Positions 30,094-41,871 of a stretch of DNA of 64,000 bases are shown here, piece by piece. The notes under the pieces are model-generated. The model was not told the origin of the DNA, did not search any database, and saw only the letters and a program-made list of their open reading frames with translations. Position 1 is the first letter of the stretch. The number at the start of each line of letters is the position of its first letter. This DNA is from Ophioceras dolichostomum (Eukaryota; Ascomycota; Sordariomycetes; Magnaporthales; Ophioceraceae). Position numbers and translations under genes: made by a program. The stretch covers positions 29,449 to 93,448 of the forward strand of contig PYST01000149.1 of the NCBI GenBank assembly GCA_003049485.1. Direction: 5' to 3'.

Positions 30094-32101
30094 ATGCATT
30101 CGACGACTCGCTTCATTATTCAGGCCCTCCTGGCCGCCTCAGCGACAGCCCAGAGGACACAGAGCATCTGGGGACAGTGTAGGTGACCGCCCTCCACCAG
30201 GCACCAGGATCTGTGAGGCCTCTAAGTATTCTGGAGACTAGAGGGATGAGGGATGGAAGTTCAGAAGCTGACAAATACCTTGACCTGACCCGAAAAACAA
30301 GGCGGCGGATCTGGCTACACCGGCCTGACGCTGTGTCCCAGGACGGCGTACTGCAACTTCGGCAACCCGTGGTACTCGCAGTGCGTACCCGGCACGGCTG
30401 ACGAACCCCTCCCCGGCGTGCCGGACTCGCCGATCGTCACCCAGACCTTCCAGACGATCGTGACCGTCGCCCCTCCCATCGGCGGCGTGCCCGACCCCAT
30501 CATCGTAACGACCTACGTGACGTTCCTCACGCCGAGCGCCACCGCGACGCCCGTCGGCCCGGGATACACCATCATCGACGGCACGACGTTCACCATCATC
30601 CCCCGGAGCCCCGTGACCGAGTTCCTCGACGCGAGGGGTGCCGCTGCCGCTCCCGCCCCGACCCGCCAGCCCGAGGTGATCCTCATCCCCGTCAGGCCCC
30701 GCGAGGCCGAGCCGGACGTCGACCGTGCCCCCGTCTATGATACTGCCATCACCGAGGATGCTGTTGAGGAGGTAGCTGTTGTTGAGGTGCGCAGTCCAGT
30801 GGCTGAGCCTGATGTGGACAAAGCGCCCGTTTTCGACTCACCCCTCACCGACGCAGCGGAGGAAGAGGCCGCCATCGAGGCGCGCAGCCCCGCCCCTGAG
30901 CCTGACGTCGACCGTGCGCCTGTCTACGACACTCCGATCGAAGCGGTGGTTGACAAGGAGGCGTCATCACTTGAAACTCGGGACGTCGACAGAGCGCCAG
31001 TGTACGACTCGCCCATCGTTGAAGCTATCGAGGTGGCGGCGGCCATCGAGGCACGAAGCCCCGTCCCTGAGCCAGATGTGGACCGGGCTCCAGTTTACGA
31101 CAGCCCTATCGAGGCCGTGGGGTTAGAGGAGGAGGGCGCAGTGGTCGAGGCCCGCGACGTCGACCGCGCCCCAGTCTATGACACGCCCATCGCCGCCGCC
31201 GACGCGGAAGACGAGGAGAAGAAGAAAGCCAAACGCGACGTAGACCGCGAGCCCGTCTACGACATCCCGATCGACGCCACAGGCCTGATCGAATCCCGCT
31301 CTGCCGATGTCGACCGTGCCCCCGTCTACGACACGCCCATCACCGACATCCACGCCGCCTCGTCAGAGGCAGAGGCAGAGGCAGCAGAGGCACTAGAAGC
31401 AGTAGAAAAGCGCGACGTCGACCGCGCGCCCGTCTACGACGTGCCCCTCGAGAAGCCCCTCCCTGTCGCTCCCATCGCCTTCGTCCCCCCTTCAGCGGCA
31501 CAAGCCCCGACGCCCACCGTGCTCGCCAAGGGCCAATACTGGATCCGGGCCGTGACGTCGCCCAACTACCACAAGTACCTCCAGACCAAGATCGCCAACA
31601 CCGCCGACGTCGCCATCCTGGGCCCGTCCCGCACGGCGGGGCAGTTCAGCATCCAGTCCGGCCAGCTCGTCGAGTTCACCGGAGACGGCAGCAACGCCCC
31701 GCCGCTGTACCTCCACGTCGAGAAACCCGCCGACCTGTCCGCGAACCCGCCGCAGCGGACGCTCGCGACGTGGTTCAACACGACCAAGAACGAGTTCGGG
31801 ACTTTTTCGTGGCAGGGCGACACGCTGACGTGGACGGTGCCCGAGATCAAGAGGCAGAACGCCGCGGCGTGGCTGGTGTGTCGCGACCAGATGCTGTTTG
31901 TTAATACGGGGGCTTATGCTTATCAGACGCCGGCGGGTTGTTCGGATCATACGGTGAGTTCTAAGTTTCTAAGCCTTTTTCTCTCTATCTCTTTCCCTCT
32001 CTGTACTGTGCAAGGACAGAAGCGTGAGACAAGATACGAAGGGTTAACAATCACCCTTGCTGCAGATCCACTATTATAACGACGCCAAAGCCAACGACTG
32101 A
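30094..32101 (+). CDS. Secreted CBM1 protein with nine tandem DVDRAPVYDxPI repeats
   Basis: Exons 30094-30178, 30302-31953 and 32066-32101 give 590 residues. A signal peptide (about 1-19, RFIIQALLAASATA) leads into a fungal type-1 cellulose-binding module: WGQCGGSGYTGLTLC then YCNFGNPWYSQC, with four Cys (29, 40, 46, 56) and aromatic surface residues. After a Thr/Pro linker, nine copies of DVDRAPVYDTPI or close variants start at 30715, 30811, 30904, 30982, 31075, 31156, 31237, 31306 and 31414. Each is preceded by a basic residue, in two cases Lys-Arg, and separated by acidic spacers. The C-terminal ~150 residues (KGQYWIRAVTSPNYHKYLQ ... SDHTIHYYN) match a domain I remember from other secreted fungal CBM1 proteins (possibly DUF7908). 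No glycoside hydrolase domain. Probable cell-wall or plant-wall binding protein, perhaps proteolytically processed. Confidence 0.87.
30715..31449 (+). repeat. Nine degenerate coding repeats (12-residue core)
   Basis: Core consensus DVDRAPVYD[TS]PI, with start-to-start spacings of 96, 93, 78, 93, 81, 81, 69 and 108 bases. Variation is mainly synonymous within the core and free in the acidic spacers, which suggests protein-level selection on the core. Confidence 0.92.
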
Positions 32102-33273
32102 AGGGATTGGCTTTTAGGGGCATGGAGCCGTGAATGTTGCACGGCTAAGATTCGATAACGGTGTCTACCTACCTACCTTACACGCCTGTCTACCATGTGA
32201 AGAGTTTTGTTCAACACTGTTGCGGGCAGTTGCTTCATTGGTTCGCAGCTTTGCTTCTACTCCCTTTCTTTCTCTTTCTCTTCCTTACGTCTTAGTTTTA
32301 GCGGACCAGAGTCTTGTAATGAAACAAAACGCAGTAATTCCCGTTCACTTGACCTCTCATGTTCTGGTGCAACGTTCTGGTGCTTTCTCGAACAGAATAA
32401 TCGGCACGTCTCAAGCTGCTGGGGGTGGCTTGTAATCGTCTCTCGTGTCCTTGGTGTCGTTGTCGAAAACAACACAGCATGGCTGGTAGTTAGGGCTGCC
32501 TGATGGTCCAGAACCCAGGCTATCCTGTTATCGCTAGTTAGTGGGGGGGGGAGGGACGGAGGTAGCAGGCTAAAGTAGCTCCTGCATGTGGCGGCCGGGA
32601 CGGCGGGAAAGGGGGAGTCCGATGGGGAGGGAGGAAGCGGGATGTGGGAAATGTCCGGCCGGGCGAAAGTGGCAACGCATCGGGCGAGATGATAGTAGCA
32701 CTCGCCGACTTCTGTCAAGCTCCCCTAGCTCCCCTAAGTGTGTGCGTGCCAGCCAGGCTCGTTCAAGATGAGTACCTACGTCAGCAAGCTTATGGACAAG
32801 GCAGTCCGGTCTCTTGAGGCTCACCGCTAAGTGTCATAGCTATGCATTATGGGATATGGGTCAGGTACTGGCATCCACTCGTGGACGCACCTAAGCAAGT
32901 GAGCAGATCGAGTCCTTCTCTCCAGGCATCAAATTTGGGTCGAGTAGTATAGGAAACCTTGGCTTGAATTACTTATCGCCTTCTACCTATGCGCTGATGC
33001 ATTAGCACTCGAGGGACTTCGCTGAGTAGAGATACTAGTAGACCGTGGCTACCTAACCACCCCTAGTCTTTCCATAACTCTTCGCTGCTAGCCTATCGCT
33101 TTGTTCCTACCTATATTCTGTTCAGCTTTGTTCCGCCTGCTTTCCATGATTTATCCCAGCGAGTGCAGAAAGGCTCCCGCTACTCGGTCGTTCATATCCT
33201 CCAAGTCCCTGAAACGCACGCCCTGCCTTTTGTATCACCCCAAACAGGGATCACCCAGTGGCACCAGGCGGAG
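32102..33273. other. Convergent 3' flanks, nothing recognised
   Basis: Lies between the CBM1 repeat gene and the 2EXR gene, which converge. Contains CTACCTACCTTA near 32165 and a G-run near 32544-32551. No gene supported. Confidence 0.5.
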
Positions 33274-34401
33274 TCATGGCAGAGGCAGGGCTGGTCCATC
33301 TTCTGAAGTGCTCGGGACGGTCGGGACCTCAAAGGAGAGCAACTTGAACACCGTAATGGAGTCGATGGGCTCGACATTGAAAAACTGGCTGGAGCCAACG
33401 CCACCGTTTCCGCGAAACCTCCTCAAGTCATCTGCACCTTGGACCGAGTTTGGGATGTCGCGCCACGGCACCTCGTAGAACAGCACCCCGTTCCCCTCAA
33501 AAGTTTCGAATCGATATTGGCGTTCCTTCTCCTTCTTCGTCTTCCTCCCCTTCTCCTCCCTTACAATGGTTTTGGTGTTTTTGGTGTTATTCGTGTTGTC
33601 GCCGTCGTCGTTGCTGAGGCGTTGGTGGATGCCGGGAATGGCGATGAAGATCTCCTTGGGCCGCAGTCTCAGCAAAGAGAACAAAAACCGAAATGAACGC
33701 AGCTCAATCGATCCTCGCTCGAGTTCCGAAAGCTTTCGCATCGGATCCAAGGAGAGTCCCGTCGTGGGCGGGGGGCCATCCCAACCGACGAGGGCGAAGC
33801 GGTCGTGGCGGGGTGGGAAAATGATATTGAAATCCCGCAAGGCGACGAAGAGGAGACTGTTCCTAGCCAAGGCTTTCTTCACAGGAGGCTGCATATAGAC
33901 TCGGAACTTGGGCTTAGCAGGGCCCTCGACGTTGTGCGGGCCGAACGTGAACTGTTCCAGGCGGTTGGGCGGCGCCAGCCCCAGCGCGTCCTCAGAGAGG
34001 CGGCAGATAGACGCAATTGAGGCAGCCCGATCGAGCGTGCTGACGCTGAGCACCTTGAGCGACGAGTTTGGTTCGGGGGGGTATTGGGCGAAGCGGTCGA
34101 CAGGCAGGTCGCGCCTCGGAATTACGTAGTCCTCGTAGCGCCGTCCAAACCGGATTGGCCACATATCTCTAGACCATTTGCTGCGCGGTCGCTCGATCGC
34201 GTAGATGGATCTCTTTCCGTTTAGCCCGGCTGCCGCTAATCTCCAGATCTTCACCTGAAGCTCCACTGGCAGTTCGCAAAATCGGGAGAATGTCTTGGCT
34301 GGCACGGCTCGGTCGGATGTGCTGGCGATTGACTCTGTGTTGGAGACAACGCCAGCGATGGAGTCAGACGACACCTCAACCGGAGCGATCGATGCCTCCA
34401 T
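33274..34401 (-). CDS. 2EXR domain protein
   Basis: A single exon of 375 codons with ATG at 34401. After a Ser-rich leader comes FSRFCELPVELQVKIWRLAA (residues about 39-58), the F-box-like opening of the fungal 2EXR family. Further motifs are FNIIFPPRHDRFALVGW and FLFSLLRLRPKEIFIAIPG. A Lys/Asn-rich low-complexity insert (about 275-300) and a C-terminal part follow. 2EXR proteins are abundant and fast evolving in Sordariomycetes and Leotiomycetes; their biochemical role is unknown, though the N-terminal helix resembles an F-box and may bind partners. No membrane segment or signal peptide. Confidence 0.82.
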   Translation of the reverse strand: MEASIAPVEVSSDSIAGVVSNTESIASTSDRAVPAKTFSRFCELPVELQVKIWRLAAAGLNGKRSIYAIERPRSKWSRDMWPIRFGRRYEDYVIPRRDLPVDRFAQYPPEPNSSLKVLSVSTLDRAASIASICRLSEDALGLAPPNRLEQFTFGPHNVEGPAKPKFRVYMQPPVKKALARNSLLFVALRDFNIIFPPRHDRFALVGWDGPPPTTGLSLDPMRKLSELERGSIELRSFRFLFSLLRLRPKEIFIAIPGIHQRLSNDDGDNTNNTKNTKTIVREEKGRKTKKEKERQYRFETFEGNGVLFYEVPWRDIPNSVQGADDLRRFRGNGGVGSSQFFNVEPIDSITVFKLLSFEVPTVPSTSEDGPALPLP

Positions 34402-34949
34402 GGTGGGAGGCGTGATACAGGCTTGACTGCGTACCAGTCGAGAAGAAGGTGCTGTCAGTATTCAACCTAAGTAAGTGCGCCTATTCGGAGGTAGATGGGT
34501 AGGTGGTAGGTACCTTAGGTAGTACCTAGTAATTAGTTCGACAGAACGGCGGTGAGAACGATGACGGGGTTGGAGTTTGTGGTGACCGGAGTGCCTTGTC
34601 ACTTTGGGTGGTGTAAGGACGAAGCCATTCCTACCTGTAGGTAGTAGGTACGAGGTAGGTACCCCGTAGCACTCTGCAGGAACGCGCCTGCCTCTCAGCT
34701 CCGCCAGCACGCGGGTCTGGCCAAGTGAAGGAAGGTGCCACCCGAGACCCCGTATTTTCACAACGCATAAGTCCTTTGAAATCACGCGCAGCAAAGTAGA
34801 TAGGTTTAATGACAGCTTCGCTACCTAGCCAAACAGACCCAACAGACCTTATCCTGCGGCACAACCGTATATCCCCTTGCTGCGCAACTTATTCTGGTTG
34901 TCCAGTTACCTTGTCGTACTCACGTACAAATCGCGGCTCTTCCGAAGTG
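34402..34949. other. Spacer rich in TAGGTAGGTAC motifs
   Basis: Dense repetition of TAGGTAG/GGTACC words at 34486-34530 and 34630-34665. This is promoter DNA of the 2EXR gene and 3' flank of the transporter gene. Confidence 0.55.
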
Positions 34950-36901
34950 CTACAATGTGTATCTGAAGTTGGGATGACGGTGACCAAGACGGTGGGCATC
35001 GGTCTGAAGGAGACGCTCGTTCCGGTCACCTCGGTCTCGCTTCTTGTTCTCCCGGTGCAAGTACGCCATCTGGATGCAGGTGATGGCGAAGGTGATGCAA
35101 AGGGCCCCGAGACTGATGGAGTGACCTAATCGGTAATGTGGTCTAGTGAATGGTGCAGTTCTGTTTAGCAAACAAACTGAACGTCGTCGTGCCAGACAAA
35201 AGGTCTCAGGGTGGAGCGGAGGGTGAACTTACACATCTCTGGCGAGATACACAAAGGTCCCAATGAAGGAAGAGCAGTTAGCCAGGGAGATGATGACTCC
35301 GACACCTGTAGCTCTCACATAATGGGGTGCGAGGTTGTTCGACACCCAGCCCTACCCGAAATATACGAGTCAGTACGCCAAGGCTCTCAACTGTTCCAAA
35401 CTTTGGGTCAACGAAGGGAGAGATCTCACCATCATCTGAGCTGAGCATTGGAAGACGCCGAGCCCGATGAAGAACGTCCCTGCATACTTCACGGGGTTCC
35501 TATCTGACACCAGAAGCATGACGTATCCGAAGATTCCAAGGATGGAGCCTCCCGCGATGAAGGGACCGCGCGCCTTAGCTTTGTCTGAGAGGAAGGAGCA
35601 GATTATGACGGAAATGAAGCCAAGCATGTTCGGCGGAACGGTAAGGAGCTGTGCCTGGGTCGACTGATAGCCCATCCCAGAGATGATCGATGGAAGGAAG
35701 AGAGAGAAGCTCTAGACGAAAAGTTAGAACAGCTCGAATAGATAGCAAGATGAGGATGAGGACTTGAGGAAGAACGCACGTAGAGCGGAACGAGCAGGAA
35801 GAACCACAACAACGACGACAGGTAGACCTGCGGAGCCATCAACGCCATCCTGACCCAGTGCCAGTTGAACTTCTCGTCGTCGACGTCCATCGTGGTGGAT
35901 CCGCTGGCATCGTGCCTCATGCGGCGGAGGGCGTGGTCTCGCTCTTCCTCGGTGAGGAATCGGGCCTCGGCGGGTGTGTTCGGCATGAAGAAGTAGCACA
36001 AGATGCCAAAGAGGACAGTGATGATACCCTCAACTGCAGAAACCGTCAGCATAGACGTCTCGCAACCAAAAGACAGAGCAAAAAAACAAAGGCAGGTGTT
36101 CCACTCACTGAAGAATATCCACGGCCACTTGTCATACCCGCCATACCTGATCTTCGCCAGACCCGAAGCCAAGAGCCCTCCAAAAGCCCCGGACAGAGGC
36201 GCAGCAGAGTAGAACAGCCCGCACCTGAGCACGATCTGGTGTCTCCGGTAGAACATCGCCAAATAAATAATCACTCCACCCAAGATCCCTCCCTCGAACA
36301 AACCCAGCAGCACGCGACAGGCCACGAGCGCCTCGAAGGTCTTGACGAATCCCGTGCACGTGCACACGACGCCCCAAGCCGTGATCAGCGAGGGGAGGTA
36401 GATGCCCGCCCTGACGCGCTTGATGATCCAGTTGCTCGGCACGTCGACGGCGATGTACGTGGCGTAGAAGACGAGTAGCGCCACGTTGAAGCCCGTGCCC
36501 TGTTCGATGCCTAGTTCCGTGGCCAGGCCGTCTATCTTGGCGTTGCCGATGTTGCTTCGGTCGATGAAGGAGAGGAGCCTGTGGGAGAAACACCAGGAAT
36601 AAGGTGGTGGGAGGGAGATTATCATCAGTATTGGCTCGGGAGAGCAGTGATCGGATCGGAAAAGGGTATGCTCGGTGGGAGCGAGAGCGAGAGACAAAGG
36701 ACGAGGAGATTATCTATACCATATCCCGAATAGAAAGGGGAGGATGTGTAGATCGAATTTGCGGTCGAGACGCCTGTCCAGCTCGGGGTCGAAATCGCCA
36801 TGGTCGTCGTTGCTGAGCTTCTTCTCAAGGTGGCCCACGTCCGTCTCCTTGGCCGTGCCGCCGTCCACCTCAACGCTGGGAGGGGTATCTTCTGCTTTCA
36901 T
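34950..36901 (-). CDS. MFS transporter, DAL5/allantoate permease family
   Basis: Six exons, 36901-36720, 36578-36109, 36033-35780, 35711-35430, 35351-35233 and 35142-34950, keep frame throughout and give 499 residues. This is an anion:cation-symporter-type MFS carrier of the plasma membrane, related to permeases for allantoate, nicotinate, pantothenate and similar acids. Signatures: LPFLFGIWLLSFIDRSNIGN (TM1 and loop), DVPSNWIIKRVRAG, ACRVLLGLFEGGI, YGGYDKWPWIFF, a central acidic loop, GMGYQSTQAQLLTVPPN, and WVSNNLAPHYVRATGVGV followed by NCSSFIGTFVYLARD. The short basic C-tail contains REN KKRDRGDR. About 12 helices are expected. The substrate cannot be read from sequence. Splice sites are all GT-AG; the last intron begins GTAAG two bases into a Val codon. 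Confidence 0.9.
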
Positions 36902-39900
36902 GGTCGTGGCGGTGGCTGACGATAGCAGGAAGGGAGAGTCTTGTTGAGCTCAGGGTCATCCAACACAGATCTACGGCCTCGTCAAAACGTGCAGCCTCAA
37001 GCACAAACAAAGAAAGTATGGACAAGGAACGCGCCAGCCGCAGGTCAGCATTGGAAATCCATGATACCTAGGTAGGTAATTAGGTCCTCTCTACATAAAT
37101 GTAAGTCGGTCGGGAGCATTTATGTCCCCGACTCGACTTCTCAAGATATCCGACCGCCACTTCAGCAGGATGCAACCCCGGCACAGTATCTCCAAGACAG
37201 ACTCCCTCCGGCCACATTCCACAGGCCACAGGGTCTGGTTCTCAACAGCACGCATGCGCTACCCCGCAACCTTCCCTCGATTGGGGTCTTGGAAGTCCCC
37301 ACTCGATCCAGCGCAAAACTTGGGGAAGAGGGGGCCCTCACCTCTCGAGCTTTGCTCTCCATGTCATCCGGATCCAAGCCAAGCTGTAAAACCACAACAA
37401 CGGGTAAAAGTACGGCTCTCATTCGCTGCAAGAGGCGGAACAGTCGCCGCGAGGTAGCAACGCGATGCTGAACCGAACCAGAGGAGTGAGCTCCCCTTGG
37501 TCGGGGGCGTGGGACGGGACCGGGGGGAGGTTGTGTGATGCCGAAGATTCCCCATGAGGACGGGAGAGAGAACTGGCAGATGAAAGGGACGGGTTCAGCA
37601 GGGTGATAAAATGATCATCTGATGAGTGATTACCAGGGCTCTGGATTTTATGAATGCTTGCTTCAGTAGGAAGGCAGCAATGACAAGAAGGACTGGACAA
37701 AAGGTCTAGCGTGTGACAGTCTGGACATGCGAGTCTTCACATCTGGAGTCTTGGTGAGAGGTGAGCAGCTCGTGAGATAACTGCCGAAGAGCATCCACCA
37801 CGCCGTTGAGCGGGGAAGCCTCGGCAGAGCTCCGCCGACGGTCAGTCAGCATCATACCATGTTACCCATTTTTGTCTTTATCAACTTGGCAGTTGGCAAT
37901 GATCCTTTGCTCTTTCATGGCGTCTCAGTGTCGATAAGACGCCTCGGAATTACTCTGTAAGATGCTAAATAAGTAGACGCACTGCTATTTGATCGGCCCT
38001 CCTTCATCATAACCTGGCGCTACTCGTGAATAGCATGGACAAGCATTCAAGTAACTTCAAAAGTTTCTATCACAGTCGAGACAGGGATGGTTTTGATTGA
38101 CGATAGGAATCGCCGTACAGAGAGAGAATTTAACCACAAAGTAAGTGCCTACCTTCCAGCAGCTACTAGTAGTTACTTGTAGCCTCATCACCCTTTGCCC
38201 AAGACACGCTCCGCGACACAGTCCTTTTTCAAAAACTTTGAAGAACATGTTTTGAAACGCAAACTCCGAGTCCTTTCCCCAAAGCTTTCTCCTACAGGCA
38301 TGACGTACAAGACACTGAGAAACGGGAGTAACTGTAACGTACTAATATGTCAGCCAGTAAGCTCGGACTCTTCAAGTCCGTCTGATAGAGAACCATGCAC
38401 CTCTCATTGTCTTGACGATCCATTCCGCACGAGGCCTCTACCGGAGCTAACGGCATAGCACTACCTAGGTACTTTTCTGCTCGGTCGCCCACGGGTGACT
38501 TGCGTCGGACCATGTTGAGGTGGTGAAGAAAAATGCAGATCAGGGAAGTGCTGCCGAAGGTCTTCGGCTGCCACTACCGGCGCCAGAATTGCATGTTTTG
38601 GAGCCTCGATCATGCTGGATAGAACATTTGTAAAAGGTGGGAGGCCTTGGAGTAAGTTATTGGCAACTAATACTAGCCGTTGTGATCGCGAGTTCGAGGA
38701 TTGGTTGGTTGTTAATTATACTGTGAACTTCACGCTTCGTGACACGCAAAACTTATCAGTATTCAGGCATTGAGGCCTTGTGATAGATCGCCGAGGCAAA
38801 TAAGAGACTCCTTCGTACTAACAGTTCTGAGTTGGGACTGCTCCGGAACAATTGCTCCTGCTTGCCTGATCATTTTGACGCGGTCTTGCGGATAGTAGGA
38901 TCAGGCTATCTTTCCTTGGCAGCAACCACCTCGAGACTATTTTGAACCCGGTGAACGCGGTCACGATGCCAAGGACGGCGAAGAGATTGAAAATCAGGGA
39001 TAGTAGCAGCCTCTCCTACCATTAACGTCACGGGGTTGCTTACCGTGTAGATCTCGGCTCTGATATTCACCGTTGCATTGCCTTACATGGCAGAACCTGT
39101 TCACGGATCACGTATGCCTCGGAGACAGACAGCTTAAAAATGTCGTGATAAGCAGCCTAGGGTACTGAGATGACTCTATCGGGCCGGGGCCGTGGAAGAC
39201 TTCTCTTTCGCTGTAATCGAGAAGGAGGACAATATACCGAGGCTGAGACAAGACCGAAAGCCGGCGTCGATTAGAGGAGATGGAGTGGCTGGAGATCGAC
39301 TAAAGGCGGATGGTGCTTTCCCTGGAGTAAAACAACCGGGCTACGGACTAGCAGACTTACTAGTTAGCCCCTAAGCACCCGTCTCTAGTTTAGATCTCTC
39401 CCAACTATGACAACTTTAGCGCAACGCATCGTGCCCGCCCTACGTACCTTCCTCCTGGTACAGTCCACGCCAACCTCTCAGCCTTGTCAACCTACCCCTT
39501 CGAAAACATCCCCCCGGCCCACCCACCATGCTCTCCCTCCCCCTCCCCTTCTGTATCCTCGCCACCGCCGCCACCGCCATCACGGTCGCCGCGACTTTCG
39601 CCGCCGCCGAATGCCACGGCTCCTGAGAGGTTTAGGGCGGCGAGTACTGATATGTTTTGACCTAGGCCGGACTACGGATGCGTCGGACACGGGCACTCGT
39701 GACATGAAACTGAATATCGTAAAAGGAAAGCGTGGAGCGAGTATCCGAGTTTCATTTACATGTCTACCTAGGTACCTATGCACGCCAGCGTGTTCTTGTC
39801 ATCATGGTGGCAGTAAAGAGACGAACACTGAATGCCAAAGGCATCCAAGTGCACCATAGAAAATAAACGGAAATTCCAAGAAGATCATATCTGAAAAGAC

Positions 39901-40379
39901 CTCGCCCAGCGTCCCACGACAAGAAACTCATATGCTACAAAGCCAAGGGTATCCATCCACCCATATGCGCCGCTGAAACACTTTCGTATCGTACACTTCA
40001 AGGTGGCTGATGATGATGATAACTCCACCGAGAGGGCCGCAACCAGGAGATCAGCACCATCTTCCATCCGACCCAGCAAGCCCCCCTGTTCCACGTAAAG
40101 CCGCCCGCCCGTCCCGACGGGTGGGATCGCCTCGCCCAACGTACCGACCTACCTACCCGCCTCAGTCGTGTCTACTGCGGCGGATGTCGACTGGCTGACC
40201 TTGCTGCTCCACCCTCGACGAGCTCATAGCCGGCGTCCAAAGCGTCGCCAGACACCACCTCATCAGGAACTGCATCGTTATCTATCTTCGTCGCCATCGT
40301 CGTCGCGATGGTTGTAGGGCGCCGCCGCCATAGCCACCTCTTCGTTGACGACAGGCGGCGGTCGTTGCGGCTGACGATG
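36902..40379. other. Large gene-poor region
   Basis: About 3.5 kb without a supported gene. It holds CCTAGGTAGGTA near 37067, CTACCTAGGTAC near 38460 and 39764, and AT-richer stretches between 38000 and 39200. A 32-codon frame with a secretion-signal-like peptide is listed separately. No transposase, reverse transcriptase or terminal repeats were recognised. Confidence 0.4.
39528..39626 (+). other. 32-codon signal-peptide-like frame
   Basis: CACCATG starts a short frame whose product is almost entirely a hydrophobic leader (LPFCILATAATAITVAATFA) ending in AAECHGS and a stop. It may be a micropeptide, the first exon of an unrecognised secreted protein, or chance. Confidence 0.2.
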
Positions 40380-41871
40380 CTACTGCTGCTGCTGCTGGGT
40401 ACGATACGCACGCAGTTGGTCCCTCAGCGCATAGGACTGCTCCCGCGTGAAGCCCTGCAGGTTGCGGATCTGGCGCCAGCCCTCCTTGAAGTCCGAGAAG
40501 GACCTCTTCAGCTGGGTCGAGGTGATGGGGTACTGGTGGTACTCTAGCGCGCGGCCGGCGCTGTCGCCATCGGCAGCGGCACCGCCTCGGCCGGGCACGG
40601 CGTCAGCGGCGTAGTGAGCGTAGAAGTTGACGGTCGTCCCGTCCGTGGTGAACGACAGGATGGCGGCGTGGCCGGCCGGGTCGGACGCGCCGATGGCCGC
40701 GAGGGCCTGTGTCCGGCCGTATACGAAGGTGGCGCCGTCGTACGCGGCCTGCATCGCGGCCTGCATCGCGGCCAGCTCCATGTCCTTGCCGGGGCCCTTC
40801 CATTTGCCGGCTAGGTGTGGCAGGGCCAGGGAGTGGGCGTCGCCCCCGTACAACCCGGCGCCGTTGGCGTCGTCGAGGTCGAAGGGGCGGAACTCGCGTT
40901 CCTCGAGGGCCTCGACGAAGTCCGGCTGCGGGACGGACAGGCCGTCATTAAGCCTAGGTTCGGGAGCAGTCCCGTGCAGTCGCGGCTGAACTCCCGAACG
41001 TAGCCCTGGTCCTCGTCGCCGAAGGAGGTCTTGAGCATGGGCAGCATCTCGAAAATACTCGTCATCTCGGTGCTTCCCATCCGCCTCGTGCATTTGAGGT
41101 GCGCTTTATACGCGGACTCTGGCGAGTCTGGCGAGTCGCGCTCCCGAGCCAGCCGGTCCCTGAGGTCGTCGAGGTTTTTGGGCGCCGATGAGTAATTTGC
41201 GCTGAGGATCACGTTCTTTTCGGCCTGCTTCCCGAAGCCGGCTGCTGTGGTCGAGGCCGTTTTGCTGGGTGAGGTAGACCAGATTGAATCGGTGGCAGAT
41301 CCGGCGACATCGGCGGCCGGATCCCTAACCCCTCCTTTTGCTATTTTCGCCATTTTCTCCTCGAGTCGTGCGAGGTTTCTCTTCGTAAGCCTCGCCGGCC
41401 TAATTGAAAGGACGTTCTCGAGAGCTCCTGGGGGTGTTTCGAAGGGTGGTTCAACCGGATCGGGGTTGGCTTGGGCCGCAGGCTCCGAAGACTGTATCTA
41501 GCGCGTGTAGAATACGTGCAAATGCGCCTTATTCGGCATGGCTAAGGTTGTAGTACATACCTTTGGGAGTATTCGACCGGGACAGACGGGCTCGTTTAGC
41601 AGGTCGGGGAGAATCGCACTCAGAGCCGCCAGGTGATGATATCTTCTGGCTGGCTTTGGCAGGGATTGGGGGAGGTGCCGAAGAGCCTGGAAAGCCTGCC
41701 GGGAAATGGTCGACGGTCAAATCTCCAGCGTAGGGAGTTTTCTAAGAAAGAGTCCCACGGATAAGCAAACCTACCTGTCCTCGCGCCCTCCTTGTTTTGC
41801 CCGTTGACTGGATTTTGAGGCCGCTGTGGGGGAGACCGTGGCGGCGGCGACGTGGAACCTTCATCGTCCAT
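40380..41871 (-). pseudogene. DUF7924-like fungal protein with 1-bp frameshift
   Basis: Exons 41871-41775, 41695-41561 and 41427-40380. The N-terminus is Pro/Ser-rich with a basic RPAKRARLSRS patch, then RPARLTKRNLARLEEK. The core has FSRDCTGLLPNLG, followed by NDGLSVPQPDFVEALEE, EFRPFDLDD, LALPHLAGKWKGPGKDME, AYDGATFVYGRTQALA, FTTDGTTVNFYAHYA and YHQYPITSTQLKRSF. This order matches a fungal family I remember as DUF7924. Between LPNLG and NDGLS the reading frame changes by one base at 40949-40951: sequence GGCTTAATGAC would read Gly-Phe-Asn-Asp with one more base. No intron fits. The two halves are otherwise undamaged, so the loss is either recent or an assembly error. Function unknown. Confidence 0.7.

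Noticed and set aside
30094..36901. A complete RiPP (dikaritin-like) gene cluster around the repeat protein
   Set aside because: A transporter is nearby, but no DUF3328 (HxxHC) oxidase, tyrosinase or peptidase was recognised, and most repeats lack Lys-Arg; the precursor idea is kept only as a hypothesis.
38640..38710. tRNA-like word GAGTTCGAGGATT
   Set aside because: No A box or acceptor-stem pairing at tRNA distance.
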